Origin: Paracrocinitomix mangrovi
GTDB lineage: Bacteria > Bacteroidota > Bacteroidia > Flavobacteriales_D > Crocinitomicaceae
Assembly: GCF_019740355.2 (NCBI RefSeq)
Contig: NZ_CP091819.1
Span: 2,666,001 to 2,730,000, forward strand
Length of the DNA: 64,000 nt
Reading direction: 5' to 3'
The notes below the pieces were generated by a model, which ran no database searches, had not been told where the DNA came from, and worked only from the letters and a program-made list of their open reading frames with translations. This document shows positions 15,822-26,799 of this stretch, one piece after another; position 1 is the first letter of the stretch; every line of letters starts with the position of its first letter. Made by a program: the position numbers and the translations under genes.

Positions 15822-18800
15822 ATGAAAAATCTACATAACAGACTTTTAAAGCCAGTTGTAGTTCTTATTGCTTTCTTTTTTACGTCAAATACGTTTGCGA
15901 ATAATTTCTATTGGATCAATGGATCCGGTAACTGGGATGACCCCTCTCATTGGTCTACTTCTTCTGGAGGTAACGCTGCAATGACAGTTCCAGGACCAAA
16001 TGACAATGTAATTTTTGATGCTCAATCTTTTACACAGTCTTACACTCAGGTTAACCTAAGCAGTTCGGTAACTATCCACAATTTATCTATCAGTAGTCCT
16101 GAGTTATTCGGGATTTTAGGAATTGGATTCGACCTAAGAGTTGTGGGAGACATTGCTGTGTCTGAAAATTGTGTAATAGAAATTAATAAGCTTGTCCTGG
16201 ATGGTGCAGGGAATCATTCTATTAATGCAGCCAATGCAGATATCATAGGTGATATTTCTTTCCAAAATGGAAACTGGAATATGCTTTCTAAATTAGAAGC
16301 TATTCGTCCTCACAACATGGAATTTGTGAGTGGAACCTTAAATTCTAATGGACACACTTTGGTGGCAGAACACATTTTTGCCAATACCAATCCGTACAAT
16401 TTTAATCTTACAGGATCGACAGTTTTTGCTTATGGAACAATTGATTTCAGTCAATCAGTAAACACCGGTGGATCAGCTAGTTTTATAACAGTTGACAGTG
16501 ATGTTGACAATGGTAAAAAAGGAGAGTTTTCTTCATCCAATTTTGATAGAGATCAAACATTTGACTGTGGTAGTGGTGGAATGATGGTAGATGTGGTTTC
16601 ATTAGATTACAATGGTGGCGTAAATGTTACTTGTGATGGGGTTTGTGATGGTGAAATAACATTGAGTGCTTTTGGTACTCCGGGAGGATTCTCGTACAGC
16701 GTTGACGGTAGCCCATTTACTGCTCAAACAGTTTACCCTAATTTGTGTCAGGGAACAAGACTTATCAGGGTAAGAGATACATCTCAAATTATCGGACCAG
16801 GACCAAGTTACTTCACATGTATTTTCAATGAAATTCTTAATAATCCACCTACGCTAACAGCTGATTTAGAACTTGCAGCACCAGTAGACGTTTCATGTTT
16901 TGGTGTTTGTGACGGTCAAGGTTTTGTAAGTGGTATTGGTGGAACCAACCCATATACTTACACTTGGTCTACTACAGCAGAAAACACAGGTTTTCCTCAA
17001 TTTCTATGTGCAGGAGACAATGATCTACATATAGAAGATGACAACGGATGTACATTTGACACCACCTTGGTAATTGGTGGACCTCCGTTGATTGATGTAA
17101 CTTTAAACATTACTGAGCCTATCTGTAATGGTGATAATAATGGTGAAGTAGATGTCACTCCTTCTGGTGGAAATGGACCGGGTTATACATTTGTTTGGAA
17201 CCCTGTACCTACATCAGGACAAGGTTCAAATCCGGGAATAGGATTTGCTGCCGGTTCAATAACATTATCTGTTTTTGATGTTGATGGCTGTCAATTTGAT
17301 ACCACATTTACAATGACAGAACCACCTATACTATCAATATCAGCACTCAACGTAGCCAATGCAAGTTGTTTTAGTGTTTGTGATGGTCAGGCCAGTTCAA
17401 CTCCTGTAGGCGGAGCAGGCAATAACACCTTTGAATGGTTTACCTGTCCTAAACCGGGAACCACAACTGGAATAACAGATCAAAACCCCAATACTTTATG
17501 CGCCGGTGATTACTATGTTATAGTAACAGATAATGGAGGTGCGGGTTGTTCAGCAGAAAGTGCCTGTATAACGATAACTGAACCTACAGAAATTGATGCA
17601 CAAGCACAAGCTTATGACATTTCATGTTTCGGTTTATGTGATGGTGCAGTTGATGTAGACGCAACAGGTGGTGCCGGAGGATATACTTTCCAATGGTCAG
17701 CTGTACCAGGAGGTTCTATTGGTATAACCGATAGTATTTCAAATTTATGTGCTGGATTTTATGAGGCAGTAGTTACTGACATTAATGGCTGTAACTCTAC
17801 ACCAGATACAGTAGAAGTAGTTGAGCCACCAGAAATCACAGTAAACTTAGCCACTACACATCCTACTTGTTTTAATGTATGTGACGGATCAGTAATTGCT
17901 ACGCCTTCAGGAGGTGTGGGAGGATATACTTACAATTGGTCACCAGCACCTGGAGCTGGTCAAGGAACAGCCACACCATCTGCCATGTGTGATGGAATTT
18001 ATACCGTAACTATTACAGACGGAAATGGATGTGTATTGAATGAAGACGATACTTTGATCGAGCCAACAATGATTACAGCAACTTTAAACATCACTCAACC
18101 TACTTGTAATGGAGGCTGTGATGGAGAGGTTGACGTAACACCTGCCGGTGGAAACGGACCAGGGTACACTTTTAGCTGGAACCCTGTTCCGGGAAGTGGA
18201 ATTGGATCAAACCCAGGAATTGGATTTTGTGCAGGTTCTGTAACACTTTCAATCTTTGATGTTGTTGGTTGTCAACAGGACACCACTTTTACCATATCAG
18301 AACCACCTGCTCTTACTGTTTCAGCAGCACAAGTTGCAGATGCTACCTGCTTTGGTTTATGTAATGGACAGGCTTCTGCCACTCCTGCAGGAGGAACAGG
18401 CCCTTATACTTATGAGTGGTTTTCATGTCCAAAACCAGGTGCTACAACAGGTATTACCAGTCAAAACCCTAACAACCTTTGTGCTGGAGACTACTATGTA
18501 ATAGTAACAGATGCTAGCGGTTGTACTGCTGAAAGTGGTTGTATTACTATAAACGAGCCTACAGAAGTTTTAGTTAATTCACAATCATATGATGTTTCTT
18601 GTTTTGGTGTTTGTGATGGTGCAACAGATTCAGACCCTACCGGTGGAACAGCTCCTTATACTTTTTCTTGGGTAACAGTTCCTGGAGGTTTAGGAGTTGG
18701 TGCATCAGATAGCTTATCTGGATTATGCCCTGGTTTTTATGAAATTATAGTAACAGATGATAACGGTTGTGTATCCACTCCGGATACAGTAGAAGTTGTT

Positions 18801-21800
18801 GAACCACCTGTTTTAGATGCTACAATGACTATTACTGACCCAAGCTGTTATGATTTATGTGACGGAGATGCCACCATCAATGTTACCGGTGGAACAGGCC
18901 CTTTTACATATAACTGGACACCAGCTCCTGGAATTGGTCAAGGAACTCCAAACGGAACTTCAATGTGTGCAGGTATTTATATCGTTGATATTACTGATGG
19001 CAATGGTTGTACTTTTCAATTAGAAGATACTTTAGTTGCACCTCCTCAATATGATGTAACTGTGGCTCAAACTAATTTACAATGTTTTGGGGATGCCAAC
19101 GGAACCATTGACCTAACTATTAATGGTGGGGGATCTGGAGCTGGTTATACATTTATTTGGTCACCAGCACCTCCAATTGGTCAAGGAACTACTAGCGTTT
19201 CAGGGCTTACAGCCGGAAGCTGGTGCGTAACTATTTCTGATAACCAAGCCTGTGACACTATCATTTGTATCACCATAACCGAACCAACGCAATTAGATGT
19301 AACCGCAAGTGTTATTTCACCAATAAGTTGTTTTGGTAGTTGCGACGGTTCTGCCCAAGCAGTAATTACCGGAGGAACTTCTCCATATAATACTTCTTGG
19401 ACTCCATCAGGATTAACCACCCTTGTCGCTAGTTCACTTTGCGTAGGAGCACACACTGTAACTGTAACAGATGATAATGGCTGTGTTGCCAATGATATAA
19501 TCAATTTAACTCAACCGGCCCAATATGATATTGATACTTCACATACAGATATTTCTTGTTTTGGAGATTGTATAGCTACTGCAACCGCAATTGTTAACTC
19601 AGGTGGAACAGGCCCTTATACATGGTCATGGGATGATGCGCCAGTTTTCCAATCAACTCCAACTGCGATTAATTTGTGTGCAGGAGCTTACACAGTTACT
19701 GTCTCAGATCAAAATTTGTGTGACACCACATTCACATTCAATATTATTGAGCCGCCAGTAATGGTTATTGACACTAACGTGATCAATTCAACTTGTTTTG
19801 GAACATGTACTGGTGAAGCCAATGTCAACGTAACAGGCGGAACGGGTCCTTACACTTTTGAATGGTTTGATGCCGGAACCGGAACAACAATCGGAGTGAC
19901 AACTTCATCAGCTACAAACCTTTGTCCAGGTGATTACTACGTTGAAGTTACAGATGCAAATCTATGCGTGATGTTGTCTGATACCATGACGATTTCAGAA
20001 TTACCTCAAATTAACGCATCTGTTGTTAGTATTACTGATGCTTCCTGCAATGTATGTGATGGTAGTGCTGAGGTTTTAGCAACAGGTGGAGATGGTTCAT
20101 TTACTTATACATGGACTCCAGCTCCTGGAACAGGTCAGGGAACTACAATTGCAACTGGTTTATGTGATGCCGTTTACAGTGTTGTTGCGCAAGACGGCGC
20201 AGGATGTACAGCCAATATCCCTGTAAATGTTAACAGTGTAGCAATTGAAACTACTTCAATGGATTCAACTGATGCTAGTTGTTTCGGTGTTTGTGATGGA
20301 ACTGCAACAATCTCGTATAATCTTTTAGACCCTCCTTACACTGTTGATTGGTATGACAATCTAACTGGATTACCTATTGGGATTACAGATGGTCCTCCTG
20401 CATCTCAACCTAGTACAGCAACCGGATTATGTGCTGGTGAGTATTTAGCAGTGCTAACCAATGGTTCGGGTTGTGTAACATCAGACACAATCATTGTTAA
20501 TGAACCACCTGAAATTATAGGTTCTATAATAAGTACTAATGTTACATGTAATGGTGCTTGTGATGGAACAGCTATGATTACTGCTTCAGGAGGAGTTGGA
20601 ACATTAACTTATACATGGAATCCTATTCCAGGAGGTGGACAAGGAACTCCTACCGCGGTAGGACTTTGCACCGGTGTTTATGATGTTACAGTAACAGATC
20701 AAACTGGATGTTCAGAAAACTTTAGTGCCAATATCTCTGAACCAACTTTATTATCAATAGACGCTTTAAACTCAAACGATATTAGTTGTTTCGGAGCTAA
20801 TGATGGCACCGCCTCTGTAATTCATTCAGGAGGTCAAGCACCAATTACATATGAATGGTTTGATTGTTCTAGCGGACTTACCATTGGACAAACCACGCAA
20901 ATAGCAAACAATTTAGGACCTGGAACATATCAAGTTGTTTTAACAGATGCCAATGGTTGTACACAAACTAGCTCATGTGTTATTATTAATGAACCTGCTT
21001 CAATTACAGCAACAGTGAATGTTAGTCCGGTTAATTGTTATGCTAATTGTGACGGAGTTCTTGATGTAGTGCCAGGTGGAGGTACAGCTCCCTATTTTTA
21101 CCAATGGCAAGATGAATTTTTAACAGATATTCCAGGACAAACAAATGATACTATGAACAATGTTTGCCAAGGAATTTACAATGTACAAATAACAGATTTT
21201 AATGGTTGTACACAGTCATTTGGACCATTTGATATGACTTCACCAACTAACCCTTGGAATGTTACTACTTCACAAACTGACATTAGTTGTAATGGTAGCT
21301 GTGATGGTACAGCAACTGCCACTGTATTAGCGGGGAACACCCCTCCTTATACCTTCTTATGGGATGACCCACTTGTACAAACTACTGCAACTGCAACTAA
21401 CTTATGTGCGGGTACATATAATTTAACAATTTCAGATGCCGGTACTTGTGATACAACTGTAACAGTCACTATCATTGATGCAACACCAATTGTGGCTAAT
21501 GCTACAATTAATAATGTTCTTTGTTTTGGAGATTGTACGGGTCAAATTTCACTTGCTCCATCTGGTGGTACTGCTCCATATACAGTTAACTGGTCAGATT
21601 TACAAACAGGAACGACTGCAACAGGGTTATGTGCGGGATCAATTACAGCAACAATTACAGACGCTTCAGGATGTACCTACGATACCATTGTAAACATCAC
21701 TGAACCTACAGAATTAATAGTTTCCACATCATTCGCAAACAATTCGGCTTGTGGATTATGTAATGGATCTGCAACTGTAAACCCTTCTGGTGGTGTTGGA

Positions 21801-24800
21801 CCTTATACATTCTTATGGTCGCCGGTACCTGGTGCAGGACAAGGAACTAACAATGCTACTTCATTATGCCCTGGGGTTTATTCATGCACAGTTACAGACG
21901 CTAATGGATGTTCAGAAGTTGAAGTGTTCGCAATTTCAGATATTTCTGCTGAAACTTTGACCATGGATTCTACAGACGTTAGTTGTTTTGGATCATGTGA
22001 CGGTGGCGTTGAAGTGATATATATCTGTAGTGATCCTCCTTGTACTAATCAATGGTATGATGGTACTAGTGGACTTCCATTAACGGGTGAAACAGGAACT
22101 ACAGTATCCAATCTTTGCGCAGGAGATTATTATGTAGAAGTAACTAATGGATCTTTATGTGTTTCAATAGGTGTAACAACTGTGACCGGACCAACTCAAA
22201 TATTGGCGAATGAAACCGTAAATCAAATTAGCTGTAATGGCGCTAATAATGGAAGTATTATTCTTGCTCCTTCTGGTGGATCAGGAGGTGGATTTACGTA
22301 TACGTGGTCCCCAGTACCGGGTAATGGACAAGGCAATTCTTCTGCCACAGGATTATCTCCTGGAACATGGTGTGTAGACATTATTGACAGTGATGGATGT
22401 ATTCAAAATTATTGTTGGGATATTAATCAACCAACTGCTACTGTAATTAATCCATCAGTTACTGACCCATCTTGTAATGGAAGCTGTAATGGTATCATTT
22501 CAGTTGCCGTATCAGGAGGTTGGGGAAGTTATACTTACCAGTGGTATGATGGTGGAGGAAATCCAATTCCTGGTGAAACCAATTCTTTAATTAGTGGGTT
22601 GTGTGCTGGAAACTATACTATAGAAATTACAGATGCAGGTGGATGTATTTCAACAATGTTGATCACATTAACTGAGCCTTCTGGAGTTACCTCTCCAATA
22701 ACTGGCACAGATGTCTTGTGTTTTGGAGATTGCACAGGGACTGCAACTGTAAATCCATCTGGAGGTTTTGCTCCATATATTGTTAACTGGTACAACTCTG
22801 GAACAGGATTATTAATTGGACAATCAGGCAATACAGCATCAAGTTTATGCCCTAATGATTATCATGCAGTTATTACGGACAACAACGGTTGTAATTTCAC
22901 AACTCCAGTAGTTTCTGTTGGAGAGCCACCAGAATTGACCTGGACAATTAACTCAAATGACGCAAGCTGTTTTGGAGTTTGTGACGGTGATGCCCAAGTA
23001 ATACCTGCAGGGGGATTCCCAGGATATTTCTTTGAATGGTTAGACATAGGCGGAAACCCTATTGTAGGCGGAACAACATCTTCAGTTTCTAACTTATGTG
23101 CCGGAAACTATACAATTGAAGTTATAGACGTTAATGGATGTACTTCAGGTCAACAAACCGTTGTAATTGATGAAAACCCTGAAATTACTGGAAACATTTT
23201 CACAAACAACTCAACTTGTGGAGGCGCTACCGGATCTGCAACTGTATTTGCTACAGGTGGAACCGGACCATATACTTATCAATGGTTTGATAACTTAATG
23301 GTTTTACTTCCTGGAGAAACTGCAAACACTATTCTAAATATAGCTGCTGGGGCGTACTTTGTTGAAGTTACTGATGCAGCTGGATGTACTGAATTATTCC
23401 TTGCAAATGTTAGTGACAGCCCTGTAACTACTATTACCTGGGATGCAGTAAATGATCCTACTTGTTTTGGTGGAAGTGATGGAAACATTTCAATCACAGT
23501 TAGTGGACCAAATGCACCATTTATCTACACCTGGAACCCTGGTGGTTTAATAGATGAAGATCCAACCGGATTATATGCAGGAAATTGGACTGTTCAAATT
23601 ACGGATGCTTTAGGTTGTATCAATTATTATGACACAACATTATTTGATCCTGCAGAAATTCTTGTTACTTCAAATGTTACTGCATCTGACTGTGATCTTT
23701 GTAATGGTGCAATTGATATAACCGTAACAGGAGGAACAGGAGCAGCTACAGTTATTTGGAACAACTCAATGACCGGAACATCAATCAATGGTTTATGCTC
23801 TAGTATGTATGAAGCCCAAATCACAGATGCAAATGGATGTCAAGTATTGGAACAAGTTGATGTACCTAACAATGGTGGATTAACGGGAGACCAAACCGTT
23901 ACAGCAATTAGTTGTGGAGGTGTGTGTGATGGAGAAATTACGGTTAGTGGTATTGGTGGTAATCCTCCTTATTCATATTATTGGTTACATGATGGATCAA
24001 CATCCAGTACACAGTCTAACCTATGCGCAGGTTCATACTTTGTAACAATTACAGATTTTGTTGGATGTACTTATTCAATGGAAATTGAAATGAACGAACC
24101 AAATGCAATTGACATTGAAACTACCATCACAAATCCTTCATGTGGAAATGCCGACGGTTCAATTACAGTTACAAGTTCGGGAGGAATTTTACCTCACACC
24201 TATTTATGGAACACTTTGGCCGTAACCCCTTCAGTATCTAACTTAAGTGCAGGAGTGTATATTGTAACAGTTACAGACGCTTCTGGATGTGCTCAAGATT
24301 TTGAAATTGGATTAAGCAACTCAGATGCACCAATTGCTACTGTAACTAGCAACAATATTTCATGCGCTTCACTTTGTGATGGACAAGCGGATACTACTAG
24401 TGTAGTTGGAGGAACACCTCCTTATTCGTTCCAATGGTTAGATTTCCAAGGATTCCCAATTTTTGGAGAAACTAATCCTGCCATCATAGCCTTGTGTGAA
24501 GGAGATTATACACTTCAAACAACAGATAATTTAGGGTGTGTATCATTCCAATCAATTACAGTTACTGAACCGGATACAATCTTATTAAACCCACTTTTTA
24601 CAGCTGATCCAAGTTGTAATGGTGATTGTGATGGTCAGTTAGTTGCGAATCCTATTGGAGGAACTTTACCATTTACTTTCTTATGGGACAATACACCGGC
24701 ATCTACAACTGTAAATGCAGACAGCTTGTGTGATGGTACTTATAATCTTACTATTACGGATGCAAACGGATGTTCAATTATTCAAACTGGAATTGTTTCA

Positions 24801-25826
24801 GAACCTACACCGATTACTATTGTTCAAGACAGCATTATTGACGCTACTTGCTATAATTCAACTGATGGTGAAGTTTATATTACAATTTCAGGAGGAACGC
24901 CTGGTTACACATCACAATGGATCTCACAAACAATGGCAGATACTTTAAATACAGAAGACATTACTACTTTAATGCCTTTGGGTTATTATTTAACAGTTAC
25001 TGATGCCAATGGTTGTATTGCCATGGATACGGCAGTTGTCGATACAGTTATCAATGTGCTGGCTTTTGTGGGAATGGATACTTTAATCTGCTATGGTGAT
25101 TCTATTCCGTTGTATGGTTACTCAAACGTAGATCCTTTAGCATCTTTAACATGGTACGACACTACTTTTGCAAACGTATACAGTGTTACTAATGAAATGG
25201 TACCACCAACAGATTCAGCTGGTACGTTTACTTACATTTTCACTGCTAATTATTTGACATGTACTCATGCAGATACAATAGTAGTAACTGTCTTACCTTC
25301 TTATACAGTTGATGCCGGACCAGATGTAGAAATGTACTCACAACAAGAACACATCATTGGAGGAAATCCTACTTCTAGTGATCCAAACTTGACATATACC
25401 TGGAGTCCTCCATACTTCTTAGATGACACTACGGCAGCTAATCCTTATGTGATAGAACCAACCTCATCTAACTGGTATTTTGTAACCGCTACAGATGCAA
25501 ACGGCTGTAATGCAACAGATTCTATGTACGTATTGTTGCTACCAGATCTAGTAATTCCTGATGGAATTTCACCAGATGGAGACGGTAAAAATGATACCTG
25601 GATCTTAGACTTTATTGAAATGTATCCTGGCGTTGACATAGAAATAAATGTTTACAATAGATGGGGTGAAATACTATTCACTGCAGATGAAACATATGCA
25701 GATGATTGGGGGGGAACTACAAGAAAAGGAAAACGACTTCCTGCGGGAACATACTATTACACTATAGTAATAGATCATGAGGATTTCCCTGATCCGTTTA
25801 CAGGTCCAATAACAATAATGTGGTAA
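15822..25826 (+). CDS. Giant SprB-repeat adhesin, T9SS type B substrate
   Basis: 3334 residues from the ATG at 15822, chosen because it starts the signal peptide MKNLHNRLLKPVVVLIAFFF; the frame opens 19 codons earlier at a TTG. Residues ~27-260 are a beta-rich N-terminal domain (FYWINGSGNWDDPSHWS). Residues 267-3074 are 35 SprB-type repeats of about 80 residues (CFGVCDG ... GGTGPYTYEW ... LCAGDY ... VTDANGC ... EP). Two Ig/PKD-like domains and a type B sorting domain (ISPDGDGKNDTWILDFIE, INVYNRWGEILF) end it. SprB is the mobile gliding adhesin of Flavobacterium; this is a homologue by repeat type, not shown to be its orthologue. Gene is followed by a PorP copy 11 bases downstream. Confidence 0.95.
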   Translation: MKNLHNRLLKPVVVLIAFFFTSNTFANNFYWINGSGNWDDPSHWSTSSGGNAAMTVPGPNDNVIFDAQSFTQSYTQVNLSSSVTIHNLSISSPELFGILGIGFDLRVVGDIAVSENCVIEINKLVLDGAGNHSINAANADIIGDISFQNGNWNMLSKLEAIRPHNMEFVSGTLNSNGHTLVAEHIFANTNPYNFNLTGSTVFAYGTIDFSQSVNTGGSASFITVDSDVDNGKKGEFSSSNFDRDQTFDCGSGGMMVDVVSLDYNGGVNVTCDGVCDGEITLSAFGTPGGFSYSVDGSPFTAQTVYPNLCQGTRLIRVRDTSQIIGPGPSYFTCIFNEILNNPPTLTADLELAAPVDVSCFGVCDGQGFVSGIGGTNPYTYTWSTTAENTGFPQFLCAGDNDLHIEDDNGCTFDTTLVIGGPPLIDVTLNITEPICNGDNNGEVDVTPSGGNGPGYTFVWNPVPTSGQGSNPGIGFAAGSITLSVFDVDGCQFDTTFTMTEPPILSISALNVANASCFSVCDGQASSTPVGGAGNNTFEWFTCPKPGTTTGITDQNPNTLCAGDYYVIVTDNGGAGCSAESACITITEPTEIDAQAQAYDISCFGLCDGAVDVDATGGAGGYTFQWSAVPGGSIGITDSISNLCAGFYEAVVTDINGCNSTPDTVEVVEPPEITVNLATTHPTCFNVCDGSVIATPSGGVGGYTYNWSPAPGAGQGTATPSAMCDGIYTVTITDGNGCVLNEDDTLIEPTMITATLNITQPTCNGGCDGEVDVTPAGGNGPGYTFSWNPVPGSGIGSNPGIGFCAGSVTLSIFDVVGCQQDTTFTISEPPALTVSAAQVADATCFGLCNGQASATPAGGTGPYTYEWFSCPKPGATTGITSQNPNNLCAGDYYVIVTDASGCTAESGCITINEPTEVLVNSQSYDVSCFGVCDGATDSDPTGGTAPYTFSWVTVPGGLGVGASDSLSGLCPGFYEIIVTDDNGCVSTPDTVEVVEPPVLDATMTITDPSCYDLCDGDATINVTGGTGPFTYNWTPAPGIGQGTPNGTSMCAGIYIVDITDGNGCTFQLEDTLVAPPQYDVTVAQTNLQCFGDANGTIDLTINGGGSGAGYTFIWSPAPPIGQGTTSVSGLTAGSWCVTISDNQACDTIICITITEPTQLDVTASVISPISCFGSCDGSAQAVITGGTSPYNTSWTPSGLTTLVASSLCVGAHTVTVTDDNGCVANDIINLTQPAQYDIDTSHTDISCFGDCIATATAIVNSGGTGPYTWSWDDAPVFQSTPTAINLCAGAYTVTVSDQNLCDTTFTFNIIEPPVMVIDTNVINSTCFGTCTGEANVNVTGGTGPYTFEWFDAGTGTTIGVTTSSATNLCPGDYYVEVTDANLCVMLSDTMTISELPQINASVVSITDASCNVCDGSAEVLATGGDGSFTYTWTPAPGTGQGTTIATGLCDAVYSVVAQDGAGCTANIPVNVNSVAIETTSMDSTDASCFGVCDGTATISYNLLDPPYTVDWYDNLTGLPIGITDGPPASQPSTATGLCAGEYLAVLTNGSGCVTSDTIIVNEPPEIIGSIISTNVTCNGACDGTAMITASGGVGTLTYTWNPIPGGGQGTPTAVGLCTGVYDVTVTDQTGCSENFSANISEPTLLSIDALNSNDISCFGANDGTASVIHSGGQAPITYEWFDCSSGLTIGQTTQIANNLGPGTYQVVLTDANGCTQTSSCVIINEPASITATVNVSPVNCYANCDGVLDVVPGGGTAPYFYQWQDEFLTDIPGQTNDTMNNVCQGIYNVQITDFNGCTQSFGPFDMTSPTNPWNVTTSQTDISCNGSCDGTATATVLAGNTPPYTFLWDDPLVQTTATATNLCAGTYNLTISDAGTCDTTVTVTIIDATPIVANATINNVLCFGDCTGQISLAPSGGTAPYTVNWSDLQTGTTATGLCAGSITATITDASGCTYDTIVNITEPTELIVSTSFANNSACGLCNGSATVNPSGGVGPYTFLWSPVPGAGQGTNNATSLCPGVYSCTVTDANGCSEVEVFAISDISAETLTMDSTDVSCFGSCDGGVEVIYICSDPPCTNQWYDGTSGLPLTGETGTTVSNLCAGDYYVEVTNGSLCVSIGVTTVTGPTQILANETVNQISCNGANNGSIILAPSGGSGGGFTYTWSPVPGNGQGNSSATGLSPGTWCVDIIDSDGCIQNYCWDINQPTATVINPSVTDPSCNGSCNGIISVAVSGGWGSYTYQWYDGGGNPIPGETNSLISGLCAGNYTIEITDAGGCISTMLITLTEPSGVTSPITGTDVLCFGDCTGTATVNPSGGFAPYIVNWYNSGTGLLIGQSGNTASSLCPNDYHAVITDNNGCNFTTPVVSVGEPPELTWTINSNDASCFGVCDGDAQVIPAGGFPGYFFEWLDIGGNPIVGGTTSSVSNLCAGNYTIEVIDVNGCTSGQQTVVIDENPEITGNIFTNNSTCGGATGSATVFATGGTGPYTYQWFDNLMVLLPGETANTILNIAAGAYFVEVTDAAGCTELFLANVSDSPVTTITWDAVNDPTCFGGSDGNISITVSGPNAPFIYTWNPGGLIDEDPTGLYAGNWTVQITDALGCINYYDTTLFDPAEILVTSNVTASDCDLCNGAIDITVTGGTGAATVIWNNSMTGTSINGLCSSMYEAQITDANGCQVLEQVDVPNNGGLTGDQTVTAISCGGVCDGEITVSGIGGNPPYSYYWLHDGSTSSTQSNLCAGSYFVTITDFVGCTYSMEIEMNEPNAIDIETTITNPSCGNADGSITVTSSGGILPHTYLWNTLAVTPSVSNLSAGVYIVTVTDASGCAQDFEIGLSNSDAPIATVTSNNISCASLCDGQADTTSVVGGTPPYSFQWLDFQGFPIFGETNPAIIALCEGDYTLQTTDNLGCVSFQSITVTEPDTILLNPLFTADPSCNGDCDGQLVANPIGGTLPFTFLWDNTPASTTVNADSLCDGTYNLTITDANGCSIIQTGIVSEPTPITIVQDSIIDATCYNSTDGEVYITISGGTPGYTSQWISQTMADTLNTEDITTLMPLGYYLTVTDANGCIAMDTAVVDTVINVLAFVGMDTLICYGDSIPLYGYSNVDPLASLTWYDTTFANVYSVTNEMVPPTDSAGTFTYIFTANYLTCTHADTIVVTVLPSYTVDAGPDVEMYSQQEHIIGGNPTSSDPNLTYTWSPPYFLDDTTAANPYVIEPTSSNWYFVTATDANGCNATDSMYVLLLPDLVIPDGISPDGDGKNDTWILDFIEMYPGVDIEINVYNRWGEILFTADETYADDWGGTTRKGKRLPAGTYYYTIVIDHEDFPDPFTGPITIMW
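16620..25043 (+). repeat. 35 tandem SprB-type repeats (~240 bases each)
   Basis: By eye I count 35 copies averaging about 80 residues. The core is C-x(2,3)-C-[DN]-G ... GG-x-x-PYTY-x-W ... LCAG-x-Y ... TD-x-NGC ... EP. Eight copies (3, 11, 18, 24, 28, 29, 32, 35) lack the second cysteine, and the same eight lack the cysteine of LCAG. Copies 3-6 (about 17100-18080) and 7-10 (about 18081-19061) are a larger duplicated block. DNA identity between copies is well below protein identity, so the array is old. Confidence 0.9.
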
Positions 25827-25837
25827 AACGTAGAGAG

Positions 25838-26758
25838 ATGAAGAAATTAATTATCATACCGATCATTTTGTTTGCGTGCGCAGTTTACGGACAGCAATTA
25901 CCGCAATTCACTCAATATATGTTCAACAATTATGCTTTTAATCCGGCGTATGCAGCTGTTAACAAATATTGGGAAGGAACCTCTATGAACAGATACCAAT
26001 GGATAGGAATTACAGATGCGCCTAGAACGTTTACCTTATCTGCACACGGCCCTTTAAAAGATGAAAAAATAGGTTTAGGTGGATATGTATACACTGACAT
26101 AGTTGGACCAACTCGTAGAATTGGTTTTCAAACCTCTTTTACTTATCACGTTCAATTTTCAGAAACTATTTTTATGTCCTTCGGATTATCCGCAGGATTC
26201 AATCAATGGATACTAGATGCGGATAAAGTAACTACCTATCATCCGAATGATTTTTACTTTTCAAATGGATTGCTAAAGTCTTTTGATCCGGATGCTAAGT
26301 TTGGATTTTGGTTATATCATGAAGACTGGTATTTCGGAGCTTCATTAGGACAAATGTTCCATAATAAACTATCTTTCTTAGAGACTCAAACAAACTCTGA
26401 AAGCTATATGGAAGATCATTTTTACTTCACTGGTGGCTACAAATTCAGAATAGGGGAAGATTGGGCTATTGAACCAACTATGTTATTTAAATTGGGATTA
26501 CCTGCACCGGTTAAATTTGATCTTAACATAAGAGGAATTTGGAAAGATATGCTTTGGTTAGGAGTTGGAATGAGAACACAAGATGCCATGACAACAATGC
26601 TTGGTTATAAGTACAAAGATATGCTTACAATTGGTTATGCATATGACATTACGCTTACCAAACTTAAGAATTTTAGTACCGGCACCCATGAGATTATGTT
26701 AGGTGTTAAATTCGGTAAATCAAATTCTAAAATGGAAACCGATCCATCATTAGAATAA
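25838..26758 (+). CDS. PorP/SprF family T9SS outer-membrane protein (copy 2)
   Basis: 306 residues from the ATG at 25838; an in-frame ATG at 25820 overlaps the adhesin stop and gives a poorer signal peptide. The start MKKLIIIPIILFACAVYGQ is a signal peptide and QLPQFTQYMFNNYAFNPAYA is the family signature. Strand-rich barrel to the end (KMETDPSLE). It lies directly after the giant SprB-repeat adhesin, exactly where sprF sits relative to sprB in gliding Flavobacteria, so it is the best candidate for the adhesin's dedicated partner. Followed by a TonB-dependent receptor after 41 bases. Confidence 0.93.
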   Translation: MKKLIIIPIILFACAVYGQQLPQFTQYMFNNYAFNPAYAAVNKYWEGTSMNRYQWIGITDAPRTFTLSAHGPLKDEKIGLGGYVYTDIVGPTRRIGFQTSFTYHVQFSETIFMSFGLSAGFNQWILDADKVTTYHPNDFYFSNGLLKSFDPDAKFGFWLYHEDWYFGASLGQMFHNKLSFLETQTNSESYMEDHFYFTGGYKFRIGEDWAIEPTMLFKLGLPAPVKFDLNIRGIWKDMLWLGVGMRTQDAMTTMLGYKYKDMLTIGYAYDITLTKLKNFSTGTHEIMLGVKFGKSNSKMETDPSLE

Positions 26759-26799
26759 ATTTTTTCATAAATTCAACCAATTTTAAAACCCGCTAAAGC

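Noticed and set aside
16620-25043. CRISPR-like or satellite DNA
   Set aside because: The repeated unit is a protein repeat in one continuous frame, with poor DNA identity between units and no short spacers.
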